Shown: positions 1 through 10,989, counted from the first letter of the stretch. The stretch is DNA of 64,000 nt from Protea cynaroides (GCA_028583415.1 CM053271.1:90414584-90478583), one strand, 5' to 3'. Notes: generated by a model from the sequence alone, not told the origin. Made by a program: numbers and translations.

Positions 1-1149
1 AGTCAAAGAGTAACCCAATCTCATGTGAGATATTTCATTCTCTTGAGAAAATATTCCTTACTTATTTGGAATCAAATTTACAAGATTTGCATAGCATGGA
101 AGAATGAAAAACTCCAATCGATTATGAAAGTTTTCAAGAAGAGAAAATGATGCTAAAGATATGATGAGTTGGTGCAAGATTTTTTTCTACTCAAGAATCG
201 TCCACATACAATGAACCTACAAGATCTGAATTTGGTTACCAAAATTATCTCCACAAAATCTCTTGTAATCCAATTGTAAAGATTGATTGTGATCTTTACT
301 CACTTGTATATATATGTGATGCTCAACAATGGATGCTCAGCAATAGAAAATCATCCAAGAATTCTATTGTAAGCTTTTTTTTTTAAGTTTTGAAAATTTA
401 TGAGAGAGTTTGAGATTCTTAGTTTCTTCTTTTCAAGTTGTGTTCTTGTTGCTTAAGTTTATTTTTATTTATTTATTTTTTAAGTTTTAATTTTAGACTT
501 AGAACTCTGCAGTAGGGTAGATAAATATAGGTTGTACCCCATTACTAATTTAATTTAGGGGAGAAGGCTCCCTTTGTAATTGTTTGCACATTGCCTTGGA
601 GTGACAACAAGACGACGAGTAACGACAGAGTAATCTTCCAACAAGATAAGTTTTTCTTGCATTCTTTTACTTTTAATTTTGTTCCTTTCTTGTAATAGAT
701 CTGTGTTACTTTATGGTTTCGTAAATCTTCGTACCGTTATAAATGATTATTATTATTTTTATTGCTTGATTAATTTTTATTTGAAGTGATTAGGGTGTTA
801 ATTCAATCAAATTCCTTTGGTACGCTTTGTTTTATTTGAGTTAAGATAATATTGATTCCTCCCTGAGATCGACCCGCTACTGCACGATACCGTGCACTTG
901 CGGTTACATAGCATTTAATTTACATCATGAATTGCATTACTATCTTTTGTTATTGTTGGTTGGGGGTTGTTGTTTAGCTTGTGTGAAGAAAGGGTGATCA
1001 AGGGTGTGCCGATATTGTGGCTGGCATGTGAGCCCGGATTTACTCATGATAGTACACTTGTGGAATACGGGTGTCCGTGGGTGGTTCCGGTACCGTAATC
1101 CCCACTGGTATACAACTTATGTAATTGTAATGACAAGTAGAATGGTATT
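1..1149. other. AT-rich intergenic sequence, possible retroelement relic
   Basis: No gene is visible. Around 866-907 there is a GC-richer stretch (gatcgacccgctactgcacg, then cgtgcacttgcggtta) of a kind I associate with untranslated parts of plant Ty3 elements. I could not find LTR ends or coding remains, so this link is weak. The rest is T-rich sequence with short homopolymers. Confidence 0.3.
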
Positions 1150-1330
1150 CAATTAGGTGTAAGGATGAAAGTTTGGCCTGACAAACCCGAGCCCACTCTA
1201 TCCCGCCTTGAGCCCGAATAGGACCAGGTTTGGGCCCATGTTTTTTCAAACTCTGGCTGGGTTGGACCAGGCCTGGGTCTTCGGGTTACGCTTGGTCTGA
1301 CCCAGCCCGACCCTGAAAACATCTTGTAGA
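1150..1330. repeat. GC-rich dispersed repeat of cccgagccc / gggctggg words
   Basis: The stretch is built from short variants of CCCGA, GCCC, GGGCTGGG and their complements, sharply GC-rich against AT-rich flanks. Similar blocks occur at 3225-3330 and 56384-56570. Short open frames here on both strands are by-products of composition, not genes. Confidence 0.55.
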
Positions 1331-2134
1331 CATATGATATAAGAGAAACTGAGGGCAAGGGGGCCTTTTTTGACTCCCAAATCCTTATAAGTATAAAAGG
1401 GATTAGGGTTTACAATTTCTGGAGATTCATCCATTTAAAAAGATAATAAAAAATGGAAGAGGAAGGGAGGAGAAGAAGAGCTATGATTTTCTCCCAAGAG
1501 TTCTCCGGCTCCCTCTCAAGTCCGAAATCCGAACTAGTTGTTGGCTTCTCTGAAGGGCTCTTCGGCGTCTCTCTTAAGTCCAATCTTGCTCTTGGAGGCA
1601 TATGAATGGCTCTTCCTTTCCCCTCTTGTTTAGTCTTAGGATTGCCAGATTTGGGCTTTGGATTTTGGCAATGAGAGGTTTCTACATAATTAAAGAATGA
1701 TGGTAGCTTTTCTTGGTCGGAACTTCCCATTTGCATGCCTGGACAAGGTCTGAAATGATCCGTTAGCCTGCCTTATCAATTGCTTTTGAACTGAGGAGAC
1801 ACAAATTGGAAGATAAGTAAGCAGACATCATGGGACTTTTCTTGTGTCAGCTATTCTTAAATGATAGGAGCTTATAGGCTGCATTTGTTGTTCTAGCTTT
1901 GTTCTTTCATCTGTTTTATTTTCATCTCATACTTCTCAACAACGACAAGGTACCCATATCAGTTTGTCCTTTAAGGTTTTGTTTTTAATTGAAGATTAGG
2001 ACATTATAGAAGTGATGGATAGAGAGAAGATGGTAAAATAGGAAGAGGGAAGAGAGAGAGAGAGTCTGTGTGACGATCGTTGCATCTTTTTTAGCATGAA
2101 CAGTGCAAAAGTCTATTTATGGTCATGGGTCTTT

Positions 2135-2158
2135 AGAGAGAGAGAGAGAGAGAGAGAG
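2135..2158. repeat. (AG)n microsatellite
   Basis: Uninterrupted AG dinucleotides of about 24 bases. Confidence 0.9.
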
Positions 2159-2201
2159 GTTTTTGGAAACTTGATGTGCTCAGGGCTTTAGCCAAGGCTT
2201 G

Positions 2202-3010
2202 GGGTCTGTTTGATAAAACTTCTGCTTCTGGATTCTATGGATTCTGGCTCCCAAGGAACCATTTGGAGTAGAAGCGCGTTTGATAAGTCTGGTTAGATTC
2301 CAACTCCCCCATAGTGAATTGGATTAAGAATGGCTCTAGAATCCAAATTTTTGGGGTCATAAATACTTGTTCCAAGCTGTTGGATCAACTTTTTGGCACA
2401 AAGAAAAGAGTTGATTCTCACATGACTCTCACTTGACCACTACCACCACCTCCACCACCACTGTCGCCACTACCCACCACGGCCACCACAACAGCCACCA
2501 CCAGCCACCACCACTGCCGCCGCCACCACCCACCACCCACCACCCACTTCCACCATCGCCACTACCACCACCAACATCGCCACCACCACCACTATTGCAA
2601 CCACCACCACCACCATCGCCACCACCACCACCACTACTGCCACCACCACCACCACCGCCACCATCGCCACCACCCACCACCACCACCGCCGCCACCATCT
2701 CCACCACCCACCACCACAACCATCGCCACCACCACCCACCACCACCACCATCACCGCCCACCACCGCCCCCACCCACCACCCACCACCACCACCACCCAC
2801 TACTACCATAACTGTTTTTCTAGACTTCTATTGGGGGGGATAAGTGTGTTATCAAACATGTTTCTAATTTAAAGATGCTCTGGAATCTATTTCAGAATTG
2901 CGTTATCAAACAAGTTTTTACTCCAAAATAATTTTGGAGTAGCCTGGAGTAGAATCCAAATTTGAACCAGAATCCAGAATCCAGAAGTAGAAGTTTTATC
3001 AAACGGGCCC
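2202..3010. mobile_element. hAT-like non-autonomous element (MITE) with CCA-rich core
   Basis: Left end 2202-2247 (gggtctgtttgataaaactt and onward) is the inverted complement of right end 2968-3010 (ends ttttatcaaacgggccc) with a few mismatches over more than 40 bases. The motif GTTTGATAA/TTATCAAAC recurs several times just inside both ends, as subterminal transposase-binding motifs do in hAT elements. Flanks aaggctt (left) and taagctt (right) could be a decayed 8-bp target duplication. There is no transposase; the centre is a low-complexity CCA tract. Confidence 0.65.
2436..2808. repeat. Imperfect CCA/CCG trinucleotide tract
   Basis: About 370 bases of CCA with CCG, TCG and ACT interruptions. 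All frames are nearly stop-free because of composition, so the Thr/Pro/His-rich and Gly/Val/Trp-rich frames on the two strands are not evidence of a gene. Confidence 0.9.
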
Positions 3011-3224
3011 TTAAGCTTTCTACCATCGTTTATCTTCACTGTATTGTATCATATATGTGCATTGAGATTAAAGTAATTCCTAAATGGTTCAATTTCGTAT
3101 AAAGCCGATTGTTATGGTCCAAATTTTTTTATTAAATTGGTGCTTTGGTTGGGGAAACTGAGCATTTTCAAGTGCTCTGATAGAGAAGAATGGAACGTAC
3201 ACCACGAACATGCCACCTCTTGAA

Positions 3225-3330
3225 TGTTAGGGCCAACCCGGGCCGGCCTTGAGCCATGATAGGGTTGGGCTTGGATTGAGGGTTTATTTGACCCTATCAG
3301 GGTCAGGCAAGTCCTAGGCTAGCTTTAAGG
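3225..3330. repeat. GC-rich dispersed repeat, second copy
   Basis: Contains ccaacccgggccggcc, gggttgggcttgg and gaccctatcagggtcagg; same word composition as 1150-1330 and 56384-56570. It lies just outside the left end of the solo LTR. Confidence 0.45.
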
Positions 3331-3613
3331 GACCCAAGGTAGCATTTAGGCTTTGTTCCAGCCCTAGGTAGGTGTATATCCCCATGTGACTGCACCCTTC
3401 CTATTAGGGGATTACGTGTCGACGTGGGTCCATATAAAGAGGTATGGTCCAGGTCCTTACCTTCCCCTTCATAGGTTATGTCACATTCCAATTCTGATCA
3501 AACCAGAACCAATGGCTCAAGCCACGATCACATAAGACTTTGTCAACTATCAAACCATATATATCCACATCACAATTAGAAATAATAAATAATAGCAGAA
3601 GTGTTTATTAATA

Positions 3614-5519
3614 GGAAAATTATCACCTACCACACAAAAAGAATTGGACAAATTACCTACCACCCAAGTTGTTTAAAAAAATCACCTACTACCCAAATTA
3701 CATAAACGTTTATCAAAAAGATTCAAAAGCAACTAACAGAGCCGTTAGTTGCTTATGTCAACCGTTAGAAAATAAGTGAATGACAATAATACTCTTATTG
3801 TAAGGAAAAAAGTTCAATTTACCTTTACTTATTTTTTACCCTACCTCCAATCCGAAATCCAAAAATCCAAAAATACCTATCACCCAAATCCCTTCGAGTT
3901 TTGTTAGATTCCAAAATCCAAAAATATTACTGTTCCTCAATGGTGAGCTCACCAGTTTGGATGGCAGTCAGATTTCTTTATCTGGTTTTGTCAAAGACAA
4001 GGACGAGATTTTTGAGCAATTCAAAAGATCCGAACCTGATTCCAGACGATTTAAACTAATGGGTTCTTATCAAGAGGTATGAAATATCATTCTTCTTGGT
4101 TTCTGTGATTCTAGGCTTGAATTTTTTTACTAATATTAAATTGGTATTTGATCATTCTTCAAAAAGAGGAGAAGAAAGAAATAGTTCCTTTTTCTTTTTT
4201 TTAATTCCTTCCTAACTCCTTGTTTCTCCCCCTTTTTCCTCCCCCTTTTTTTTTTTTTTTTTCTTTTGCAGACTCATGAACATAATGTACCCAAACAATC
4301 CAGTCCTCTGGGATTGACACTTAGGAAGACTCCATCATTTCTAGAGCTTATACAAGTGAAGCTGTCTCGGTGAAGGAGTTTCAGTCGAAGCGATGTAGAT
4401 TCTGAGAAAAGAAGGACGAGAAGTGTAGATTTTTCCGTCCAACCCATTGCGGAGAAGCTGAAAGCTTCCAATTTCCCTGAAAATTTGCCCCAAAATACGG
4501 GATTTGGATTGTCTTCTGTTCAGTTATGAACAGGATGCCATCCAACTGCCGATGAGCGACAGCTGGATGGTATTAAATCCAATGACTCATATTACTGAAG
4601 GCATAAGTAGCTTACAATGAGAAGAGAAACAATGAATCATAAACCCATTTCAAAATCTGGAAGGCATTCTTCTTCTTCCGTAGTGAAACAGCGAACATGA
4701 TCTGGATGGCGTTTTTCTTCTTCTTCCGCAGCTCTCACACCATTTATTCTTCTTCTTCCATTTTTTTTTTCTCTTCTCAAAAAATCTGCTGCACCAAAAT
4801 GTTGTAAAAGAAGTTGCGATCCCAAAAGTGCTGCTGCGAAGAAAGTTTTCTACTGCTGTAACCTTTTTCTCAAATAAGCTGCTGCAACCCCTCTTCTCAA
4901 AAAGTTGCAGAAGTTTTATCCTCCTTCTGCTAAAAAACCATTACTGTTACCCTTCTTCTGTTTCGTCTTCGCAAACCATAATAATACTTCTTCTTCCACT
5001 CTTCGAAGGAAGCTTCTGGTGTAATTTATATTCTGGATTCTAGACAATTCATCTCCGTCCAACTCCTGCAGCATGCAACTTTTGTGGATATTTAAGAATT
5101 TGGTCAGGTGGTTAGAATCAGTAGATTCTCACTCTTGATAACCACTAAGTGGATGGATAGATTTTGATATAATAGGTTGCAGATTTTTACATTGTTTCCC
5201 AAATCATATTTCCCTAACCTTTTGCAAGTTTCGTTGTTGCAGCCTAGAATGAAGGAGATCGACAAGTTTCGGGGAGATTGAGTTTGATAGGATTAGATGG
5301 TGTTATTTACACTAGAAGGTCAAATAAGTAATTTTCACATCGGTTAACATTTTTAAGTTTAAAATGACATGGGTATAAAAGTCTACACATAATTTCAACT
5401 CTTTCCCGTCAATTAATGGACTAACGTTTATGTAATTTGGGTGGTAGGTGATTTTTTTAAACAACATGGGTGGTAGGTGATTTTCCCAATTCTTTTTTGA
5501 TGGTAGGTGAAAATTTCCC
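3614..5519. mobile_element. Mutator-like element (Pack-MULE) with captured gene exons
   Basis: Long inverted ends (ggaaaattatcacc at 3614; complement of ggtgaaaatttccc at 5519) continue inward through repeated CACCTACCACCCAA-type motifs for about 100 bases. The element is flanked by an exact 9-bp duplication TTATTAATA (3605-3613 and 5520-5528), the size typical of Mutator elements. No transposase is present. The interior holds two spliceable plant exons (3927-4529), a large pyrimidine-rich stretch (4200-4260) and CTT-rich sequence (4660-5040). Confidence 0.88.
3927..4529 (+). pseudogene. Captured two-exon gene fragment, ASG1-like
   Basis: Exon A (3927-4076) reads as protein without stops: LLFLNGELTSLDGSQISLSG, then further charged sequence ending GSYQE. 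A 195-base intron (GTATGA at 4077 to a pyrimidine-rich TTTTGCAG at 4271) joins it in phase to exon B (4272-4529), which reads THEHNVPKQSSPLGLTLRKT and PSFLELIQVKLSR, then an in-frame TGA at 4371-4373, and continues in the same frame with EKLKASNFPENL. GLTLRKTPSFLELI and EKLKASNFP are wording I associate with the plant ASG1-like (At2g24100/At4g30780) family, whose biochemical role is poorly defined. No start codon is retained. Intron retention shows capture at the DNA level. The family name is from memory; that it is captured coding sequence is well supported. Confidence 0.6.
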
Positions 5520-5559
5520 TTATTAATATGAATTACGTATCTAATAATAAATAAATAAA

Positions 5560-6296
5560 GGGAAATTTTCACGTAGTACCCAAAAATCTTTGGAGAAATC
5601 TCTTACCACCCAAGTTTTTTAAAAATATCACCTACCACCCAAATTTCTCAAATGTTAGTCCATTAACTGAAGGAAAAGAGTTGAAATTGTGTGTAGACAT
5701 TTATACCCCTTTCTTCTTCCTCTCTGTTTCTCTGCAACATTTTATCAAAAAAGAAAAAAAAAATCTTCTGCAACTGCAATGAATCATTGCACCGGTTACT
5801 CTAATCTTCTATTTGTTCCTTCTTGCAATTTTTCTTCAAGGGTTGGAAATGCTCTGGAATATAAATGCTCGAAAGTGTATGTTGGGGACTGGCGGGCTAA
5901 CATTGACAAAAAAAAAAGAAAAAAAAAGAAAGGAGGAAAACAAAAGCAGCAAGCGAAGTAGAAGCCAAAGAGTGAGCGAACCTTCGTCAGACAGTGGTGA
6001 AATGACCAGCATCTGGAAGGACAGCGCCATTATTACCAAACAAATGAAAACCATCTTCTCCCTCTGCAACATCTTTTGTTCTGTTCTCGACTGAAATGCA
6101 AGAGAAGAAACAGGAAGATGGATACACGGAAAAAGGGTAGAGACGATTGGGATCTTCTTAGAAAGGAGATATGCACATAAAGAGCAAAAGCTCATTATCA
6201 ATTGTGTTGTGAACTTGTGAGTGACCGAGAGAGTGTGAGAGTGAAAGAATGAAAAAAACATAAATAGAAGAGCAATTTTTGGTGTGAACTGCAAGG

Positions 6297-6342
<46 letters not shown>

Positions 6343-6900
6343 AGCAAATGGATAAGCAACCATTCTTCGATTCCTTATAGAAACGGATCGAATTAGAATC
6401 GAAGAGCTCTAATGGAGGAAATCAGTTTAGGGATAACGACATTGACAACATTGGAGATGGTGAGTCGACGAAGAATCGAGCAGCTGATGAATCTAATGAT
6501 GGGTTTGATTCGGTTAAGACTAGGAGATTTGGGATCTTGATTTTGGGAAACAATTGTGATGGGATTTTGCCTTATTCTGACTGAGAAAGAGAGAGACGTA
6601 CCACCATTGGTAAACTGTAAATGTTTTTTTTTTTTTTTTTAAATGTTGCAGAAAAACAGAGAGGAAGAAGAAAGGGTTAAAAATAACTAAGGTAAACTCG
6701 ACTTTTTTCCTTACAATAAGGGTATTATTGTCAATCCAGAATTTGTTAACTGCTGACATCAACATTTAATAGTTCCGTCATAAGGCTTTGGGTCCTTTTG
6801 ATAAATGTTTGAGAAATTTGGGTGGTAGGTGATGTTTTTAAAACACTTAGGTGGTAGGTGATTTCTCAAAAGTTTTTTGGGTACTACGTGAAAATTTCCG
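5560..6900. mobile_element. Second Mutator-like element, same family
   Basis: Ends are GGGAAATTTTCACG and the complement of CGTGAAAATTTCCG; inverted similarity extends about 200 bases inward, including ctctgtttctctgcaacatt against atgttgcagaaaaacagag. It is flanked by ATAAATAAA at 5551-5559 and 6901-6909, a 9-bp duplication, although in low-complexity DNA. It lies 22 bases from the duplication of the first element in the same LTR. A stop-free frame at about 6380-6583 (IELESKSSNGGNQFRDNDID and onward) may be a second captured fragment; I do not recognise it. Confidence 0.82.
6300..6340. repeat. (GA)n microsatellite
   Basis: About 41 bases of uninterrupted GA inside the second Mutator-like element. 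Confidence 0.92.
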
Positions 6901-6991
6901 ATAAATAAATAAACCATTTATCCAATGTCAACCAAAACATACTTTAAATATCTATTACAAATTCCATAAATCCCAATACGAAAACAAATCA

Positions 6992-7198
6992 CTAAATATA
7001 AACAAAGTGGAAACACTCGCATGATGAGTCATGCTCGTCCTCCACCGCATGCATGTCCTTAGCCACCACATGTCTATACGATGGAGCATTAACATAGTAT
7101 TTAACAGTGGTACTTACATCATCAGTTAAAAGAATACGATATCGTGGGGTGAGCTCACAACTTAGCTCAATGAGAAAACAAAATAATGCAACAAACAT
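6992..7198 (-). CDS. Conserved LTR-embedded small ORF, copy C
   Basis: A 68-codon frame from an internal Met to TAG, inside the reverse solo LTR and continuous with a longer upstream frame. It aligns without recognisable family to the 73-codon ORFs at 44304-44525 and 58524-58745: shared pieces are MFVAL, ELSCELT, YYVNAPSY, VEDEHDSSCEC and a final VYI. The second cysteine pair is lost (CECFHF instead of CECPxC). Once the nested elements are removed it ends about 248 bases from the LTR end, against 283 in the two better copies. Function unknown; possibly a relic. Confidence 0.4.
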   Translation of the reverse strand: MFVALFCFLIELSCELTPRYRILLTDDVSTTVKYYVNAPSYRHVVAKDMHAVEDEHDSSCECFHFVYI

Positions 7199-7459
7199 AT
7201 GCTTGATGTTATATTTATATCTTTGGTCTGGGTTAAGTTTGCAATCTACTATGGCAAGGATAAGCGACCACCACACCTCCATACACGAAAGTGTGAGTAC
7301 GTCCAACGGATCATACACCACTGTCGCCCCACAATACTCACTACAAGATAGAGATAGAGCTAAAGCCTGATGGATCACACACCACCAGCACCCCCCTGAT
7401 ACTCTACCCCATACCAGTATGTATGCCCCTACTGATGAGGGCTTGCAAACTGGGTTCAT

Positions 7460-8002
7460 GTCTAACCAATACTAGTTGTCATTAAAGTGTATCCAAGGCC
7501 GTACCCCAACATCCTTCAATACACCCACACAGATAGAGCTAGGATCCGCTGGCATAGCTACAGCCACACACCACGATCACCCCCCTGATACCCTATGATG
7601 TACTAAGTCTACTAAGGTAATGGCGATACGACGATGTCAGTGTGGTGAATGGTTTGATGCTACAACCTCTCCCCATCCAACACACCGACCACACACAAAC
7701 ACATGTCTATCCTCATCATCAATATCATAAAGGGACTATAAATAAATATGCATGAATAAGATATATAGTAATTATTGGATGACATGTGAGATGCCCAAAC
7801 AAACATATAGATCATGGCAACAAACAGTTAATAAAAATATAAAAGGTAGCTTGTTATTAACCAATTAGTTTAGGTCTTGTCCCTTACCTGTGAATGATGT
7901 TCATTGCTTCCCAAGCCTTAGAAACTATATTGGATTAGTGGAAAACCTAAACCATTAATAGACTTTAATTAGAACTTCATACCGTCAAGTTAATAATCAG
8001 AC
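7460..8002. other. Middle part of the reverse solo LTR, no gene
   Basis: Corresponds to the middle of the LTRs at 42814 and 56856 (tracts such as cagtatgtatgcccctactg match the ccagtaggggcttacgta type of word read in reverse). No coding sequence is seen. Confidence 0.5.
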
Positions 8003-8165
8003 TTACTGTCCGGTCTAGTATTTATGCCTTCCGGACATTGTCCGGTAGCATGACCGGTCTTGCATTGACCAACCGATCAGCCATCCGAACAAACTCTGTC
8101 ATACTTTCCAAGAGTGACCAGTGTCCTGTCGAGTTTGGCATCTAGCCGACCAGTCACAGGACCGA
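8003..8165 (-). repeat. Palindromic-word cluster of the reverse LTR
   Basis: Dense short inverted words: gtccggtc, tccggaca, gtccggta, gaccggtc, accaaccgatc, gaccagt, gccgaccagtc, ggaccga. Its distance from the LTR 5' end (8879) is 714-876 bases, the same offset as the second cluster of the other LTRs (about 736-893). Confidence 0.6.
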
Positions 8166-8884
8166 ACAACCCCTGAATTATACTCTAGGTTGTCTTCCAG
8201 TCTATCTTCTCTCAGAGTGGGTTCTTCGGCTCTTCATGGGATCCATTCTAGAATAATTCTATGGTTGCACTATTCTAGGCTTCAGTCTCATTATAACTTA
8301 GTTATTATTCTCACAAATCTCACAACAAACTGTCAAGGAATCATGGTGTTGAATCAAATCTACCAACACTATGATTGTACACTCGATCTTAACACATCTT
8401 AGTATTTTACAGAGATGGGAACTTAGACTTACCGTTGATTCCTCGCTGCTGGGGTTGGGAACCTACAACAACTCTTCTCTACATAGCTTATTCTTCTTTC
8501 TCCAAGCTTTCTTCTTCTCCAAGCCTTCTTCTTCACTCTTCAGGGTTTGGGAATGATCAAAATAGTGGGAATAAGTGGAAAAACACCATTTATATAGAGG
8601 GTAACTTTCCATAAAGAGTGAGATTCCAATTAGGAAGGAGTCCTACCCAAATTTGGAAACTTTCCTAAACTTGGAGTCAGTTTCTGGCCTTGACGGGTCT
8701 ACTGTGGTGGCCCAATCCGTAGACCAACAATCTATTTGTCCGACGAGACAACCTATGAAAGATCAGTTTCCTTACCTGGCTTTGTGGTTCCTTCATCTAG
8801 TTGGTTGGTTTGAGCCGGTTATGATGGAATGACCTGGCACAACCCGGTTAGACCGGATTAGTGGAGTACAGGTCTTAGAGGTTG

Positions 8885-9648
8885 GGCCTGGGTTGGGATG
8901 ATGTTGTGGTCTAGAACCAAGATGCCTTGACGGAGCCCATGTTTTGGTTAAGTTAGTGTTTCCCAATGGAGTGTAGCAATACTAAACTCATCCTCACAGT
9001 GAGGATTTCTATCCTAGATAGTGGGCAATGCCCAAGATACTGTTTGTGGTTTACTTATACTTGACTTAATTAAAATGTTCATATTCATTATTGCTTACTT
9101 GCATGTTTCCATCCCCTCACTAGCTTAGTGAAGCTCAACCTTACAGGCATGTTTCTTTTCAAATTCTGATGTAAGTTACACTATAGTTGATTATGTGGAT
9201 GCTCTATATGTTGTAGAGGGATACAACGAGGTCATGGGGGATCCAGCTTTTGAAGCTCATAGTGCAGACTATTCATGTGATGTTTATGCCTATAGAGACC
9301 ATGCTTGATTTTATTTATTTTTCAATTCGGCTTACTGTCCATTTTCTTTTGCGTAATTGATTATGTTATTTGAGGATCATTACTCTATGTCTTGAGTATT
9401 TTGTGAGACAGATAAAACATAGTTACTATTATGGTTTATCACCTTAGAATCCATAAATCTTTGATATCCTTGATATTATATAAAGTCTTTCGCTTGTTAA
9501 TGTTTCACTCTGATTATGTTGTGGTTATTGGTTGTTATATGATTAGATGATGTGTAGTTGTGACATTGTGTCGAGATCTTGGTGGTTGGTTGGGACGGCA
9601 GTAAGTGTCCTAGTCGTAGCCCCAACGTCTCACGAAGGAGCTGTGATA
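8885..9648 (+). mobile_element. Tekay-type LTR fragment with primer-binding site
   Basis: The 3' half of an LTR of the same broad type: a tcactagcttagtgaagctc tract matching the tgagctnnnttgtgagctcacc tract of other copies, then a degenerate small ORF (about 9160-9309), then an LTR end ctgtgata at 9641-9648. It is followed by ttggtttcaaagc (9653-9665), two mismatches from the initiator-Met tRNA primer site TTGGTATCAGAGC. The 5' half is not recognised, so the left boundary is approximate. Confidence 0.6.
9160..9309 (+). pseudogene. Degenerate copy of the LTR small ORF, copy E
   Basis: The frame reads DVSYTIVDYVDALYVVEGYN and later AHSADYSCD before a stop. DYVDA aligns with DYVNA/DYMDA of the better copies, but the EDEHDASCEC segment is largely lost. 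Confidence 0.4.
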
Positions 9649-9665
9649 ACATTGGTTTCAAAGCT

Positions 9666-10289
9666 AATGATGCTCTATCGCACTTTATATCGCATCTATA
9701 ACATGTAACACTATTGGTCATGGGTAAATTGATGGTTATGTTCAATTAAAAGTTTTAATATGAATAAACATAATAGTAAGAGGAAACTTCCTTAGATAAA
9801 TGCAAAACCAAATTAGCAATGAGATAAACCAAGGAAGGAACATGAGTGAATAACAAAGATCAAAGAAGCTGATTTCATTAATAATATAAAAAAAAAATTC
9901 ATTTATAGCTTCATGATTACAAGGATGACACATGTTTGAGCCATTCAAATAAAAATCAAAGGAAATACATAACAAGAAAATCTAGCTACTGATCTCCAGA
10001 CTCTGGAGCTGGTGGTTCTACTGGACAATGAAGCTTGTGCTGAAAGGTCTGGGTACTACTCTATGGTATTGTCTGACGCATCCGATGCCGAAGACATCCA
10101 TGATCTCACTATTGATGCAGCTAGTCCAATCAGACCTATTGCCACCAACTCGACCCTAAAGTTGAGGTATCTATCCTCGACCAAGGTGACACGCCTCTCA
10201 ATCCGAATCAGGTATTGGCATAGATATGAATTTGCAATAAATGGCCAGCATCCTTTAGTTCTAATATGCCTCAGAGTCAAGGAAATTTT
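9666..10289. other. Presumed leader region after the LTR fragment
   Basis: AT-rich at first (9720-9970), then GC-richer. A minus-strand open frame at 10056-10280 lies about where the antisense gene sits in the complete element at 56856, but I cannot align the two proteins. No gene is assigned. Confidence 0.3.
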
Positions 10290-10960
10290 TTTGTTTGAAT
10301 CATGGGAGTTCAGAGTCTTGTTGCTTCGGAGAAATATTTGGGGCTACCAACAAGTTTTGGAAGGAAATAGAGGCAAGTTTTTCAATGACATCTGAAATAG
10401 GACTCTACAAAAAATTAGAAGGTGGAAAGTTAAACTTTCAACACAAGTTGGGAAAGAAGTTTTGATAAAAACAGTGGTCAAGATCACTCCTCACTTTGCC
10501 GTACGTGTCTCCTTTTGGCTTCCCCAGTGCCCATTACAAGAGTTCGACAGTGAGCTTTACACTTCTTCTGGGGCTAGCTTGAGGAAGAACGGTGTATTGA
10601 CTGGGTGGGGTGGGATTGTCTTACTCTTCCGAAGCTTATTGGGGGCCTAGGCTTAAAAAACCTTGCTTTTCAAAATGAGGCTTTACTTGCTAAGGTGTGT
10701 TGGAAGTTGTTGCACCACCAAGACTCGCTTTGGAGTTCCCTTTTGAAGAGTATTTACTTTCTGAAGATTGATTTCTTGTCTTTGTCCTTGGGCCATAACC
10801 CCTCTTGGTGCTAGCAAAGTATCCTCTTTGGGCAGGATTTATGGATGTTTAATCTATTGTGGGTGATATAGGAGATGGGAAGTTAGTAAATATATGGTTA
10901 GATCCTTGGATTCCAATTTTCCCTTGGTTCCGGCTTCACTCGATTAGGCTTCCAAACACT
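10290..10960 (+). pseudogene. LINE (L1-type) reverse transcriptase C-terminal fragment
   Basis: Pieces in shifting frames read EKYLGLPTSFGRN, LQKIRRWKVKLST, VGWDCLTLPKLIGGLGLKNL, FQNEALLAKVCWKLLHHQDS and IGDGKLVNIWLDPWIP. These are the standard signposts of the region after the polymerase core in plant LINE ORF2 (GGLGxxxL, NxALLAKxxW, GxGxxxxxWxDPW). There are several frameshifts and stops and no LINE 5' or 3' end nearby, so this is a dead internal fragment. It adjoins the LTR-derived region on the left. Confidence 0.85.
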
Positions 10961-10989
10961 TCCTTGGAATGGGTGTACAACTTACTGGG

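Larger units (their letters stand above)
3479..8879 (-). mobile_element. Tekay/Del-type solo LTR (reverse), split by two nested elements
   Basis: Read on the minus strand the LTR ends in ...ttggaatgtgaca at 3479 and starts ...taagacctgtactcc at 8879, matching the ends of the LTRs at 42814-44808 and 56856-59028. Both sides of the nested elements align to those LTRs: 3479-3604 matches their last ~125 bases and 6910-7200 matches the small-ORF region. Removing both inserts with one 9-bp duplication each leaves about 2,136 bp, against 1,995 and 2,173 bp in the other copies. Flanks ggtta (3474-3478) and ggttg (8880-8884) are a plausible decayed 5-bp target duplication. A TATA-like ctatataaat lies near 8588-8600 (minus). 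No internal retroelement sequence adjoins it. Confidence 0.8.

Noticed and set aside
2433..2843. Long overlapping open frames on both strands (Thr/Pro/His-rich and Gly/Val/Trp-rich)
   Set aside because: They exist only because the CCA tract has no stop-forming triplets; no conserved order, start context or homologue.
5836..6363. 175-codon minus-strand frame with Ser/Leu repeats
   Set aside because: Its central part is the (GA)n microsatellite read as Leu-Ser and it spans the MULE interior; no protein-like conservation.
10056..10280. Minus-strand frame as a second copy of the antisense leader ORF
   Set aside because: It lies at a similar distance from an LTR end, but I could not align the protein with the ORF at 59407-60636; not strong enough to claim.
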